NCBI GenBank assembly: GCA_903829815.1
Contig: CAIKRR010000094.1
Coordinates: 1-64,000, forward strand
DNA: 64,000 nt
Reading direction: 5' to 3'
DNA from: an uncultured Pseudomonadota bacterium
GTDB lineage: Bacteria; Pseudomonadota; Gammaproteobacteria; Burkholderiales; SG8-39
Of this stretch, positions 26,097 through 35,754 are shown piece by piece. The notes under the pieces are model-generated. The model did no database searches. It was not told the origin of the DNA and was given only the letters and a program-made list of their open reading frames with translations. The position numbers were made by a program, and so were the translations under genes. The number at the start of each line of letters is the position of its first letter. Within the stretch, counting starts at the first letter, position 1.

Positions 26097-26957
26097 ATGG
26101 AAGCCGACCTGGCTTTGCCGGACAAGGAAACCGAGGCCTTCATCCAGAATCTGGGCATTCCGCCCTGTCCTGCGATCCTGATGCGACTCATGCGTCAGGT
26201 GCGCAGCGAGGACCCCGACTTTCGCGCCATTGCGGAACTGATTGGCGCCGATGTTGCGCTGTCGGCCACGATGCTGGCCACGGTCAACTCCTCCTGGTAC
26301 GGCTTGCGCACCAAAGCGACCACTGTCTACCGCGCGCTGTCGCTTCTGGGACTCAATACCTGCACCCAGCTGCTCACCCGGCTTTCGCTGGCACGCGCGA
26401 TACCGCAGGCGGACTCCCCGGCGATGAAACGGTTCTGGGCCGGGGCCCTGCGCAACTCTATCGTGGCATCGCTGGTCGCCCGCACCACGCGCGTGGTCGA
26501 CCCCGAACTGGCATCCACCTATGTCCTGTTCCGCGACGTCGGCATGGGTCTGCTGATCACACGCCATGAGCGCTACGGCGACCTGCTGGAGCCAGCGCGG
26601 CTCTTCCAGGGGCGCGACCTGCTCGAGGAAGAGGTGACCTTGTGCGGGGTGAATCACGCGCGCGTCGGATTCCAGCTCGCCCGCTCATGGGACCTGGGCA
26701 CCGAAACACAACTCGCCATCTTCAATCATCACCTCTACGGGGTCGATGCCGAGCGTCGCGCAGCAGCGCCGCGCCTGGCGCAGCGACTGGTCGCAACCGG
26801 GCTTGTCGTCGATGCAGTGGCCTGTCGCATCACACGCCTTGCGAACCGGGAATGGGAAGACAACCAGGATTTCGCCTTCGATGTGCTGGACCTCGACGAG
26901 ACAGGGCTTGAGGAGATCATCCGCGAGGCTGAAATCGCAGCACCTGCCGGACAGTAA
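26097..26957 (+). CDS. HDOD domain-containing protein
   Basis: LGIPPCPAILMRLMRQVRSEDPDFRAIAELIGADVALSATMLATVNSSWYG...TVYRALSLLGLNTCTQLL. Confidence 0.88.
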   Translation: MEADLALPDKETEAFIQNLGIPPCPAILMRLMRQVRSEDPDFRAIAELIGADVALSATMLATVNSSWYGLRTKATTVYRALSLLGLNTCTQLLTRLSLARAIPQADSPAMKRFWAGALRNSIVASLVARTTRVVDPELASTYVLFRDVGMGLLITRHERYGDLLEPARLFQGRDLLEEEVTLCGVNHARVGFQLARSWDLGTETQLAIFNHHLYGVDAERRAAAPRLAQRLVATGLVVDAVACRITRLANREWEDNQDFAFDVLDLDETGLEEIIREAEIAAPAGQ

Positions 26958-26970
26958 ACGGCAGCGCTCT

Positions 26971-27867
26971 TCAAGCGCCGTTCGCGTCCAGGAACGGCGC
27001 GATGAGTTCGGCCAACCGCTCGGGATGCTCCCAGTGAAGCATGTGTCCGGCCTGATCGATGCGTGCCCGTTGCACCGAGGGCCAGGCCGCACGGCGTCGC
27101 GCCAGCGTGGCAGGCGTCAGTCGGTGGCGCTGGATGTTCTCCGACTGGGCAGCATCGATCCAGAGCGCCTGTGCCTTGATGTCGCGCCAGCACGCCATGG
27201 CTTCATCGAGTCGCCACAGATCGGGACCTGCCCGCAGGTGGGCCGGATCGGCGCGCAGGCGCCAGCGGCCATCGGCACCTTGCTCACCCCAGTGCTCGAC
27301 CACGAAGGCGGCACGCTCAGGGGCGATACGATGACTGAGAGTACGCACCCTTGATTCCAGCGCGGCCCGGTCGGCAAACTCGCGCCGCTCGGTAAACCGA
27401 TCGAGATCGTCGAGCCACGAGCGAAGGTGCGCAGGCGCCTCGCGTGCCTCACGCCGACGCAGGCCGAAGCCTTCCAGATTCACCAGGCAAGACACGCGGT
27501 CATTGCGCGCAGCCGCGTAGAGCGACGCGATATTGCCACCCAGACTGTGTCCGATGAGGCGCACCGGCTGGGGCGCCCGCGTGACATCGTCGGCTGCAAC
27601 GACACGAACGAGGGCATCCAGGTCAGCCACATAGTCGGTATAGCTGTAGATGCCGTCACGCACCCATTCGCTCAGCCCGAAGCCGCGCCAGTCTGGAGCA
27701 AGGAAGCGCCAGCGACCGCCCAGCGCATCGACCAGAAATTGCCATGACGCCGATACATCCATCCAGCCGTGCAGCAGCCAGACCCTGGGCGCATCGACTG
27801 GCCCCCACTCGCGCAGATGCGTGCGCAAGCCGCGCACCGTGACACATCTCGACGAACTGCTCAACAT
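26971..27867 (-). CDS. Alpha/beta hydrolase
   Basis: VWLLHGWMDVSASWQFLVDALGGRWRFLAPDWRGFGLSEW; RLIGHSLGGNIASLYAA nucleophile elbow. Confidence 0.92.
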   Translation of the reverse strand: MLSSSSRCVTVRGLRTHLREWGPVDAPRVWLLHGWMDVSASWQFLVDALGGRWRFLAPDWRGFGLSEWVRDGIYSYTDYVADLDALVRVVAADDVTRAPQPVRLIGHSLGGNIASLYAAARNDRVSCLVNLEGFGLRRREAREAPAHLRSWLDDLDRFTERREFADRAALESRVRTLSHRIAPERAAFVVEHWGEQGADGRWRLRADPAHLRAGPDLWRLDEAMACWRDIKAQALWIDAAQSENIQRHRLTPATLARRRAAWPSVQRARIDQAGHMLHWEHPERLAELIAPFLDANGA

Positions 27868-27905
27868 GAAACAATAGACTCCTCTCCACACTGCAGCGCT
27901 CGCCC

Positions 27906-28514
27906 ATGCCAGGACGTCGAGAAAGCAACAAGGCCGAGAAGCAGGCGCGCATCCGCGAAGCGGCACGCGCGCTCTTCACTCAGCACGATTTTACGGCTAC
28001 CACCATGCGCAGCATCGCCCAGCGTGCCCATGTCGGTCTGGGCACGCTCTTCAGCTATGCCGACGACAAGCGCGATCTGGTCTTTCTTGTCTTCAACGAG
28101 GAACTGGCCAGCCTCACCGAGCGCGCGCTGGCAGCGCCGCGCGCGTCGATGCCAGTGCTGGAACAACTGATGGCTCTCTTTGGGCCGCACTACCGGCAGT
28201 TCGCCCGCGAACCGGTGCTCGCGCGACTGGCCCTGCAGGAACTCACCTTCTACTCGGCCGGCAAGCAGGCGCTTGCCTTCCAGAGCATCCGCGAACGACT
28301 GATGCGCGGGTTGGTTGCTCTGATCGATCGCGCACAGCGCTCGGGGCACCTGCCCCTGCATCCTTCTGCCACCCTGATCGCCCGGCATGTCTTTTTCGTC
28401 TACGCGGGCGCGCTGCGCGCCTGGATCGCGCGTGAGAAGCCGGGTGCCGCCGCCGGGCTGCGCGAATTGCGCTCGCTGCTGACGATCACGCTCACCGGCC
28501 TTGCTCCCGACTGA
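27906..28514 (+). CDS. TetR/AcrR-family transcriptional regulator
   Basis: KQARIREAARALFTQHDFTATTMRSIAQRAHVGLGTLFSYADDKRDLVFLVFNEE HTH. Confidence 0.93.
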   Translation: MPGRRESNKAEKQARIREAARALFTQHDFTATTMRSIAQRAHVGLGTLFSYADDKRDLVFLVFNEELASLTERALAAPRASMPVLEQLMALFGPHYRQFAREPVLARLALQELTFYSAGKQALAFQSIRERLMRGLVALIDRAQRSGHLPLHPSATLIARHVFFVYAGALRAWIAREKPGAAAGLRELRSLLTITLTGLAPD

Positions 28515-28540
28515 ACCACAGGCGGCGACGGCACGGCCGA

Positions 28541-29746
28541 TCAGACCCGCTCGATGGCGAGGGCAATCCCCTGGCCCACCCCGATGCACATCGTGCACAG
28601 GGCGCGCTTGCCACCCGTGCGATGCAACTGACGAGTTGCCGTGAGTGCAAGACGCACGCCCGACATGCCCAGCGGATGACCAAAGGCAATCGCGCCACCA
28701 TTGGGGTTCACATGGGCGCCGTTGTCGGGCAAGCCCAGTTCGCGCAGCACCGCCAGGCCCTGCGCCGCAAACGCCTCGTTCAGTTCAACGACATCGAAGT
28801 CGGCAATACCAAGGCCTAACCGGGCGAGGAGTCGCTGCGTGGCCGGTACCGGGCCGATGCCCATCACCCGCGGGGCCACACCGGCGGTCGCTGCGCCCAG
28901 CACCCGCGCGAGCGGCTTCAGGCCGAATTCGCGCACCGCGTCCTCCGAAGCAATGAGGAGTGCAGCCGCGCCGTCATTGACCCCCGAGGCGTTGCCCGCG
29001 GTTACCGTGCCGTTCTTGCGAAAGCTCGCTTTCAGGCCATTGAGGGTCTCGAGCGTGGTCTCGGGCCGCGGATGCTCGTCCACCGAAAATTCGCGTACTT
29101 CACCCTTGCGACCGGGAATCTGGACCGGAACGATTTCCTCGATCAGCGTGCCTTCGCGGATCGCCCGGGCAGCTCGCTGCTGGCTCTCGAAAGCAAACAG
29201 ATCCTGATCGGCGCGAGAAACGCCGTACTGCTCGGCCACGTTCTCGGCCGTCTCGCCCATCGAGTCGACCCCGTAGAGACGCACCATCTCAGGGTTGACG
29301 AAGCGCCAGCCGATGGTGGTGTCATGCACTTCGCTGTTGCGGGAGAAAGCCGCCGTTGCCTTGGGCATGACAAAGGGCGCACGGCTCATGCTCTCGACAC
29401 CGCCGGCAATCACCAACGACACCTCGCCGGTACGAATGGCACGGGTGCCGCAGGCAATCGCCTCCAGGCCTGACCCGCACAGACGGTTCACGGTGGCAGC
29501 CGGAATCGTCTGGGGCAAGCCGGCCAGCAATGTAGCCATGCGACCGACGTTGCGGTTGTCTTCACCGGCCTGATTCACGCAGCCGTAATACACCTCGTCG
29601 ACCCGCGACCAGTCAAGGCCCGGGTTGCGCGCCATCAGCGCCTTGAGCGGCAACGCACCGAGGTCGTCGGTACGAACGCCCGAGAGCGCACCACCGTAGC
29701 GGCCGATCGGGGTGCGGATGCCATCACAGATATATGCCTGGGACAT
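28541..29746 (-). CDS. pcaF: 3-oxoadipyl-CoA thiolase-like acetyl-CoA acyltransferase
   Basis: [108 protein letters not shown]. Confidence 0.9.
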   Translation of the reverse strand: MSQAYICDGIRTPIGRYGGALSGVRTDDLGALPLKALMARNPGLDWSRVDEVYYGCVNQAGEDNRNVGRMATLLAGLPQTIPAATVNRLCGSGLEAIACGTRAIRTGEVSLVIAGGVESMSRAPFVMPKATAAFSRNSEVHDTTIGWRFVNPEMVRLYGVDSMGETAENVAEQYGVSRADQDLFAFESQQRAARAIREGTLIEEIVPVQIPGRKGEVREFSVDEHPRPETTLETLNGLKASFRKNGTVTAGNASGVNDGAAALLIASEDAVREFGLKPLARVLGAATAGVAPRVMGIGPVPATQRLLARLGLGIADFDVVELNEAFAAQGLAVLRELGLPDNGAHVNPNGGAIAFGHPLGMSGVRLALTATRQLHRTGGKRALCTMCIGVGQGIALAIERV

Positions 29747-29762
29747 GGTAGGGGCTGCCTTC

Positions 29763-30605
29763 TCAGAGACCGAGCACGCGCTCGGCATTGCCGTGGAAGA
29801 TCTTCTCCATCACTGCGTCGCTGTAACCCAGTTCCATCCACTCCTTCAGGATGCGCGCGTAGGGAAGGCTCGGGTAGTCGCTGCCGAACATGATCTTGTC
29901 CTGCAGCCGGGCACGCATGTCTACCTTGAGCGAGGCCGGGAAGTACTTGGGGGCCCAGCCCGACATCTCCCAGAAGACGTTGCCCTTGTGCAGGGCAACC
30001 GCGGTGGCCTCATCCACCCAAGGCCAGCCCGGATGGGCCATGATGATCTTGAGGTTGGGGAAATCGGCCGCGAGGTCATCGATGGCTGCCGGATGGGCAT
30101 GCCGGATACGCGCGCCCATGCCACCGGGCATGCCGGCGCCCATGCCGGTGGTGCCCACATCGATCATCACTGCCGCGCCAAGTTCGTCGAGCAGTTCAAA
30201 GAGCGGATAGAAGCGGGTGTCGTTGACCGCAAAGTGCTGCATGATCGGGTGGAAGTGAAAGCCGATGAATCCGAGTTCGGTCATCGCCTTCTTCGCCTCG
30301 CGCATCGCCAGTTCGCCCTTGAACGGGTCGAGCGTGCCCCAGCACTGGATCACCCGCTCAGGGTGCCGCTTCCACATCCCGTGCACATAATCATTCGTGC
30401 ACGGCGGCGTCGCCACGGTGGTCTCCAGGTCGAGCGCAACCAGCACCGCCTCGACACCTGCGCCGGTAAATTCCGCGATCACGTCCTCTTCGGTCTTGGC
30501 CACCCAGCCGCGGCTCCAGTACTTGGCAAGCGCCTCGACATAGGGGCCCTGGCTGTCGATCCAGGTCTGGGTGCCTGGATAGCAATGCAGATCGATGATT
30601 CTCAT
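29763..30605 (-). CDS. Amidohydrolase-2 (ACMSD-type) family hydrolase/decarboxylase
   Basis: [15 protein letters not shown]...[14 protein letters not shown]...[17 protein letters not shown]...[21 protein letters not shown]. Confidence 0.88.
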   Translation of the reverse strand: MRIIDLHCYPGTQTWIDSQGPYVEALAKYWSRGWVAKTEEDVIAEFTGAGVEAVLVALDLETTVATPPCTNDYVHGMWKRHPERVIQCWGTLDPFKGELAMREAKKAMTELGFIGFHFHPIMQHFAVNDTRFYPLFELLDELGAAVMIDVGTTGMGAGMPGGMGARIRHAHPAAIDDLAADFPNLKIIMAHPGWPWVDEATAVALHKGNVFWEMSGWAPKYFPASLKVDMRARLQDKIMFGSDYPSLPYARILKEWMELGYSDAVMEKIFHGNAERVLGL

Positions 30606-32254
30606 GATGCGCGCTTCTCCTCTTCGAGTTTCTTCGTGACCCACTCACCGAGTGCCTTCTTCGAGACCTTGCCAAAGGTTGAGACCGGAAACTCACCGAT
30701 CGTCTCGAGCCGCTCGGGCAGCTTGAACTTGGCGATTTCCTTGTCCATGAGGAAGCTCACCAGTTCCTTCAGCACGAGGGTCTGGCCCGCATGCAGGATG
30801 ACCCACGCGCACATGCGCTCACCCAGGTTCTCGTCGGGCATCGGGACGCAGGCCACGTTCTGGACCGCCGGGTGCATGAGAATGAGATTCTCGACCTCTT
30901 CGGCGCTGATCTTCTCGCCGCCCCGGTTGATGAGGTCCTTCTTGCGACCTTCGACGACATAGTTGCCAGAGGGGTGCTGACGCATCAGATCGCCCGATCG
31001 GTAGAAGCCATCAGGCGTGAACTGGCGTGCGTTGTACTCGGGCACGCCAAAATACCCCCGCAAGGTGTACGGCCCCCGGCAGGTCAGCTCACCCACCTCG
31101 CCCTGTGCCACCTCGCGACCCTCGTCATCAACCAGCCGGATCTCGTCATCGGCACAGATCGGACGACCACAGGTTTCCAGACGCACGTCTTCCGGGTCGG
31201 TATCGCGCACAAACATCAGCACGCCCTCGGACATGCCGAAGTTCTCCTGCACGAAGACACCCGGAATGAGTTCGCGCGTGCGCAGTCGCACTTCAGGCTG
31301 CATGCGCTGCCCGCCGCTCTGGATCACCTTGACCGACGAGAGATCGTACTGCCCGATGGCCGGATCGTTGATGAGCCGGATGAGGAGCGCAGGCACCACC
31401 TTGATGTGCGTGACGCGATGCCGCGCAATCAGCTTGAACATTTCCTCAGGGCGCGTGGTGGGCGAGAGCACGACCTTGGCACCGTTGAACATGAAGCCCT
31501 GGATGCCCGGACAGGCAAGCGGCAGGTTGTGCGCGATCGGCAGCGCGAGCAGCAGCACCGAGTCGCCATTGACGCCACAGACCGGCGCTGCGGTCCTCGA
31601 GTTGTAAGCGTAGTCGTTGTGAGTGCGCGGAATGAGCTTCGGAATGCCGGTGGTGCCACCGGAGAGCTGGAAAATGCACGGATCGGTCGGATCGATCGTG
31701 ATGGCGGCCAGTTCGCTCAAGGGCAGCCGCGCCGGCCGCGCGATGAGATCGCGCAGCGAATGCTCACCCGGCCCTGCCTCGCCCAGCACGATGCGAATGC
31801 GCAAGGTGTCGGATTCGGCCGCGACCCGCTCGATCACCGGGGCAAAGCGAAAATCGCCCTGGCTCTCGGGGTAGATGCAGGTGGTCGCACCCGACAGACG
31901 CACGAACTGGCTGATCTCGGCGTAGCGATGCGTGACCAGCGCCGCAATCGGTATCGCGCTGATCTTCTGCAGCGCGAAGTAAAGGAGCACGAACTCGGCC
32001 ACATTGGGCAGCGTGGGCACGACCCGATCAAGCGGTCGCAGCCCGATCTCGAGCAGATTGAGCGCCAGGTTGTCGGTGATGCGGTCGATGTCGGCATAGG
32101 TGTAGCTGCGCTCGCCTTCGACCAGCGCAACCCGGTCGGCAAAGATGCGGAACACCTCGGCAAACTCGGCCGCGAGTGACTTGTCCTGCCAGTAGCCGGC
32201 CTCGCGATAGCGCTTCGCGAATTCGGGGGGAAAGGGAACGACGCCTTCGAGCAT
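30602..32254 (-). CDS. AMP-dependent aryl acid ligase of the EntE/DhbE (2,3-dihydroxybenzoate/salicylate) type
   Basis: GVVPFPPEFAKRYREAGYWQDKSL; IFQLSGGTTGIPKLIPRTHNDYAYNSR; LPIAHNLPLACPGIQG; VVEGRKKDLINRGGEKISAEEVE. Confidence 0.87.
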   Translation of the reverse strand: MLEGVVPFPPEFAKRYREAGYWQDKSLAAEFAEVFRIFADRVALVEGERSYTYADIDRITDNLALNLLEIGLRPLDRVVPTLPNVAEFVLLYFALQKISAIPIAALVTHRYAEISQFVRLSGATTCIYPESQGDFRFAPVIERVAAESDTLRIRIVLGEAGPGEHSLRDLIARPARLPLSELAAITIDPTDPCIFQLSGGTTGIPKLIPRTHNDYAYNSRTAAPVCGVNGDSVLLLALPIAHNLPLACPGIQGFMFNGAKVVLSPTTRPEEMFKLIARHRVTHIKVVPALLIRLINDPAIGQYDLSSVKVIQSGGQRMQPEVRLRTRELIPGVFVQENFGMSEGVLMFVRDTDPEDVRLETCGRPICADDEIRLVDDEGREVAQGEVGELTCRGPYTLRGYFGVPEYNARQFTPDGFYRSGDLMRQHPSGNYVVEGRKKDLINRGGEKISAEEVENLILMHPAVQNVACVPMPDENLGERMCAWVILHAGQTLVLKELVSFLMDKEIAKFKLPERLETIGEFPVSTFGKVSKKALGEWVTKKLEEEKRAS

Positions 32255-32274
32255 GATGGAGTTCTCCGATGGGC

Positions 32275-33039
32275 TCAGGTAGAGGCGGCAAAGCCACCGT
32301 CGATGACGATCACTTCCCCGGTGACGAAGCGGTTGCCCTGCACCAGGCTCATCATCGTTTCGGCCACGTCATCGGCGGTCACGCAGCGCTTGAGCGGAGT
32401 GGCTCGGGCGCGCTTGCCCATCAGATCGGCATACTTGTCACCGAGCATGCGCTCCATCCAGTCGCCTTCCATCCACCCGGGGGCCACCGCGTTCACGCGG
32501 ATCTGCGGGCCGAGGTTCCAGGCGAGGGTCTTGGTCAGGCTCACCACTGCGGCCTTGCTCGCGGCGTAGGGCAGCGGCTGAGGCCCGGGACGCAGGCCGA
32601 CGATGCTGGCGGTATTGACGATGCAGGGCTTCTCGGCCTTGCGCAGCAGCGGCACTGCTGCGCGAGTGACCTGGAACATGCCACGCACGTTGACGGCAAA
32701 GACCCGATCCCAGTCACCGAGATCGAGCGACTCGAGATCCTTGGGCTTCCAGGGCGCGGTGATGCCGGCATTGTTCACCAGCACGTCGAGCCGCCCGAAG
32801 CGCGCCTCGAGCGCGGCGATCATCGCCCGGACCCCGGCCTCATCGCTCACATCGCACTTGATGAGCATCGTTGCGGCACCTGCATCAGCACAGGCCTGCT
32901 CTGTTTCCTTCGCAGCGCGCTCGCTCTGACTGTAGTTGATCACCACATCGTAGCCAGCACGCGCCAGTGCGATGGCCTCGCTGCGGCCGATGCCGCTGGC
33001 AGCGCCGGTGATGAGCGCAACAGGACGTGGGTCGGGCAT
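32275..33039 (-). CDS. SDR-family oxidoreductase (FabG-like)
   Basis: PVALITGAASGIGRSEAIALARAGYDVVINYS; VNNAGITAPW; YAASKAAVVSLTKTLAWNLGPQIRVNAVAPG. Confidence 0.93.
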   Translation of the reverse strand: MPDPRPVALITGAASGIGRSEAIALARAGYDVVINYSQSERAAKETEQACADAGAATMLIKCDVSDEAGVRAMIAALEARFGRLDVLVNNAGITAPWKPKDLESLDLGDWDRVFAVNVRGMFQVTRAAVPLLRKAEKPCIVNTASIVGLRPGPQPLPYAASKAAVVSLTKTLAWNLGPQIRVNAVAPGWMEGDWMERMLGDKYADLMGKRARATPLKRCVTADDVAETMMSLVQGNRFVTGEVIVIDGGFAAST

Positions 33040-33083
33040 GGAAGTCTCCGGTCGTAGGAATGACCGCGATTATAGGCGAAGCC

Positions 33084-33103
33084 AAAAAACCGAACAGGTT
33101 CGG
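33084..33103 (-). terminator. Rho-independent terminator (minus strand) after the ankyrin gene
   Basis: Minus strand reads CCGAAC-CT-GTTCGG followed by TTTTTT, just past the ankyrin gene stop. Confidence 0.8.
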
Positions 33104-33115
33104 AACGAGCCTGGA

Positions 33116-33844
33116 CTACCGGGCACCGGCCTTGCGCAGCAGGGCAACGATGTCGACGAATTTTCCACGCTCAGCCAGGCCTAGCGCGGTCAGCCCGGCC
33201 TCATTGCGCAGACTGACATCGGCCACTTCCCACACCAGCAGACGGGCCGCTTCCAGATGCCCCTGCCGAGCGGCCATCATCAACGGCGTGGTGCCATTGG
33301 GCGAACGGGCATCGATGTCGGCATCGCGCCCGAGCAGATAGCGACAGACCTCGACATGGCCGCCGAAGGCTGCGTAGTGCAAGGCAGTCCAACCGGGGCG
33401 GGCAAGTTGCGCACCGGCATCGGCCAGGAGTTGCACGGCCGGCAGATGTCCGTTCAACGCGGCCACCATCACCGCGGTGTCACCGGCCTTGTTGCGATAG
33501 TCAGGCTTTGCCTTGCGTGCGAGCAGCAGTTTCACCGCACCGGCCGCGCCCTCACGGGCGGCCACGATGAGCAGGGAGTCGCCACTGCCGTCGACCGAGT
33601 CGATGTCATAGCCCTGCACGAGCAGGCGGCCAAGCCCGGCCACATCATCGACCCGCACGCGGGCGAAGACGTCATCGACGGTGGCCTGGGCCGACTCGAC
33701 CGGTGCGAGCGCCAGAACAAGGCTGAGAACCAGGCTCAGCGAAACCTTGAGTCCGGGGCCCAGGCATCCGTCGAAAACCAGGCCAATCAGCCACCGACTG
33801 CACTCTGCCGAGGCACCGCCTCGCACCAGGCGCTGCTCAGGCAT
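33116..33844 (-). CDS. Exported ankyrin-repeat protein
   Basis: Hydrophobic N-terminus plus repeats: GDSLLIVAAREGAAGAVKLLLARKAKPDYRNKAGDTAVMVAALNGHLPAVQLLADAGA...GWTALHYAAFGGHVEVCRYLLGRDADIDARSPNGTTPLMMAARQGHLEAARLL. Confidence 0.93.
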   Translation of the reverse strand: MPEQRLVRGGASAECSRWLIGLVFDGCLGPGLKVSLSLVLSLVLALAPVESAQATVDDVFARVRVDDVAGLGRLLVQGYDIDSVDGSGDSLLIVAAREGAAGAVKLLLARKAKPDYRNKAGDTAVMVAALNGHLPAVQLLADAGAQLARPGWTALHYAAFGGHVEVCRYLLGRDADIDARSPNGTTPLMMAARQGHLEAARLLVWEVADVSLRNEAGLTALGLAERGKFVDIVALLRKAGAR

Positions 33845-34640
33845 TCACCGCCCCCCCCACCGGGCGCAGGGCTGTCGCATCGATTCTGAAAAGGCGCAGG
33901 AAATTGTCAGTGGTTGCCCGAGCAATGGTCGGCAGATCGAGTCCACGCAGGTCGGCCAGCTTCTGGGCGGTATGGCGCACGAAGGCGGGCTCGTTGATCT
34001 TGCCCCGCAGGGGCACGGGCGCCAGATACGGAGAGTCGGTCTCGACCAGCATCGATTCGATCGGGATCGATCTCGCCACCTCGCGCAGCGATTCGGCATT
34101 GCGAAAGGTGAGAATGCCCGAAAAGGAGATCATGAACCCCAGATCGATCGCGGCGTTAGCCACATCGAGGCTTTCAGTAAAGCAGTGCATCACACCACCC
34201 ACCCGGTCAGCCCCTTCCTCACGCAGGATGCGCAAGGTGTCCTCTGCGGCTGCGCGGGTATGCACGATGAGCGGCTTGCCCACCTCGCGCGCAGCGCGGA
34301 TGTGGCGCCTGAATCGCTCGCGCTGCCAGTCGACATCCTCGCCCAGGCGAAAGTAATCAAGACCCGTCTCACCCACAGCCACCACGCGTGAACGGCTGGC
34401 AAGGCTCGCCAGATGCTCGACACTGGGTTCCTCCACATCGGCGTAGTCAGGATGCACACCGGCCGAAGCAAACAGATGGGGATGCTCGAGCGCAAGGGCT
34501 TCGACCTCGGGAAAGGCTTCCAGTGTCACCGAGACACAGAGCGCACCGCCGACACCGGCCGCATCCATGGCGGCCAGAATCTGCGGCACCCGGGCGGCGA
34601 GATCTTCAAAGTTGAGATGGCAATGAGAATCGACCAGCAT
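33837..34640 (-). CDS. TatD-family metal-dependent hydrolase/DNase
   Basis: MLVDSHCHLNFEDL; VGETGLDYF; LIVHTRAAAEDTLRIL; GVMHCFTES; VETDSPYLAPVPLRGKINEPAFV. Confidence 0.95.
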   Translation of the reverse strand: MLVDSHCHLNFEDLAARVPQILAAMDAAGVGGALCVSVTLEAFPEVEALALEHPHLFASAGVHPDYADVEEPSVEHLASLASRSRVVAVGETGLDYFRLGEDVDWQRERFRRHIRAAREVGKPLIVHTRAAAEDTLRILREEGADRVGGVMHCFTESLDVANAAIDLGFMISFSGILTFRNAESLREVARSIPIESMLVETDSPYLAPVPLRGKINEPAFVRHTAQKLADLRGLDLPTIARATTDNFLRLFRIDATALRPVGGAVNA

Positions 34641-34671
34641 GGGGTCTACCAGAGGCGTCTGCGGTTGTGCA

Positions 34672-35754
34672 TTATGACAGCGCGCGACTCGACTCCCGCA
34701 GCTGGAGCAGAAGGTCTTCGACCACCAGACGCGGATTGAGCGGATGCTCGGCCAGCGCGCGGGCCGAACGCAAGGCCATCTCGAGCGCAAACGCGCGCTC
34801 GGCGACCAGCCCTTTGGCTTGGCGCACGAGCACGCCAGCATGCCCCGGGAAGTAGCGCGGCGCGAGCCCCGCACGAACCGCCAGCAGATCAAACACCCAC
34901 TTCTGCAGCAGGTCGATGACGAGGGGCATCGGCTGCGTGGCAAGGCGAGCCGAGGCCTGCACCACATCGAGTTCCGGGTCGGCCGCAGCCCGCGCAATGT
35001 CTGCCGACAGTGATTTCAGCGCGTCGGCGTCGAGCGCACGCAAGGGTGCGCCCCCCGCCAGGTCGAGTCGTTCAGCGGCATCCGCAAGACCCTGAGCCTC
35101 GAGCCATTGCAGGGCGAGCGATCGCTCGGGAAGTGCGCAGGCCACACGCTGGCAGCGGCTGAGCACGGTGGGCAGAAGCAGCGACGGTCGATGACTGATG
35201 AGCAGAAGCAGACTCCTGGGTGGCGGTTCTTCCAGGGTCTTCAGGAGCGCATTGGCGGTTGCCGTATTCATCGATTCGGCGGGCACGATGACGGCGATCT
35301 TCCACCCGCCCTGATGCGCACCGACCGACATCCAGGCCTGGAGACTGCGAACCTGATCGATACGGATGTCGCGACTGGGCTTTCGCGACTTGCTGCTCGA
35401 TCGCTCGGGTTCCTCGCCGCTGACCAGCTCGTCGGCCTCGGGCACCACCCAGCGCAGGTCAGGATGAGATTCGGCAGCCATCAGGCTGCAGGCACGGCAG
35501 CGCCCGCACGGGAGTCCTTCCGTGCTCGGCTCAAGACATAATAATCCACTTGAAAAAATAGCCGCAAGGTTTTGTTTTCCAACAAATTGTGGCCCATGAA
35601 GAAGCAGTGCGTGCGGCAATGATGCACGCCGCTCGGCGAGGCGACTCCAGACCCCTGACTGCCACGGTAACAGGGTCGGCGCAGCCTGTGCCCGAGGCCG
35701 GTCAGCCCTCCCCTCAGACGTATCAGAGTCGATCAAGGAAGTCTTTTTAATCAT
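34672..35754 (-). CDS. holB: DNA polymerase III subunit delta'
   Basis: LPHALLLHGPQFVGKQNLAAIFSSGLLC; CGRCRACSL; WKIAVIVPAESMNTATANALLKTLEEPP; ATGA overlap with tmk. Confidence 0.92.
   Translation of the reverse strand: MIKKTSLIDSDTSEGRADRPRAQAAPTLLPWQSGVWSRLAERRASLPHALLLHGPQFVGKQNLAAIFSSGLLCLEPSTEGLPCGRCRACSLMAAESHPDLRWVVPEADELVSGEEPERSSSKSRKPSRDIRIDQVRSLQAWMSVGAHQGGWKIAVIVPAESMNTATANALLKTLEEPPPRSLLLLISHRPSLLLPTVLSRCQRVACALPERSLALQWLEAQGLADAAERLDLAGGAPLRALDADALKSLSADIARAAADPELDVVQASARLATQPMPLVIDLLQKWVFDLLAVRAGLAPRYFPGHAGVLVRQAKGLVAERAFALEMALRSARALAEHPLNPRLVVEDLLLQLRESSRALS

Noticed and set aside
26957-26984. Hairpin AACGGCAGCGCT-CTTCA-AGCGCCGTT between the HDOD and hydrolase genes
   Set aside because: Imperfect with a bulge and no T-tract; may be a weak shared terminator but not strong enough to call
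30791-32179. 462-aa plus-strand ORF (similar cases at 22592-23920 and 42923-44458)
   Set aside because: Antisense shadows of the EntE-like ligase, mmsA and Rieske alpha genes, respectively
30602-32254. Siderophore biosynthesis role for the EntE-like ligase
   Set aside because: No isochorismatase, carrier protein or NRPS gene in the neighbourhood; catabolic neighbours instead
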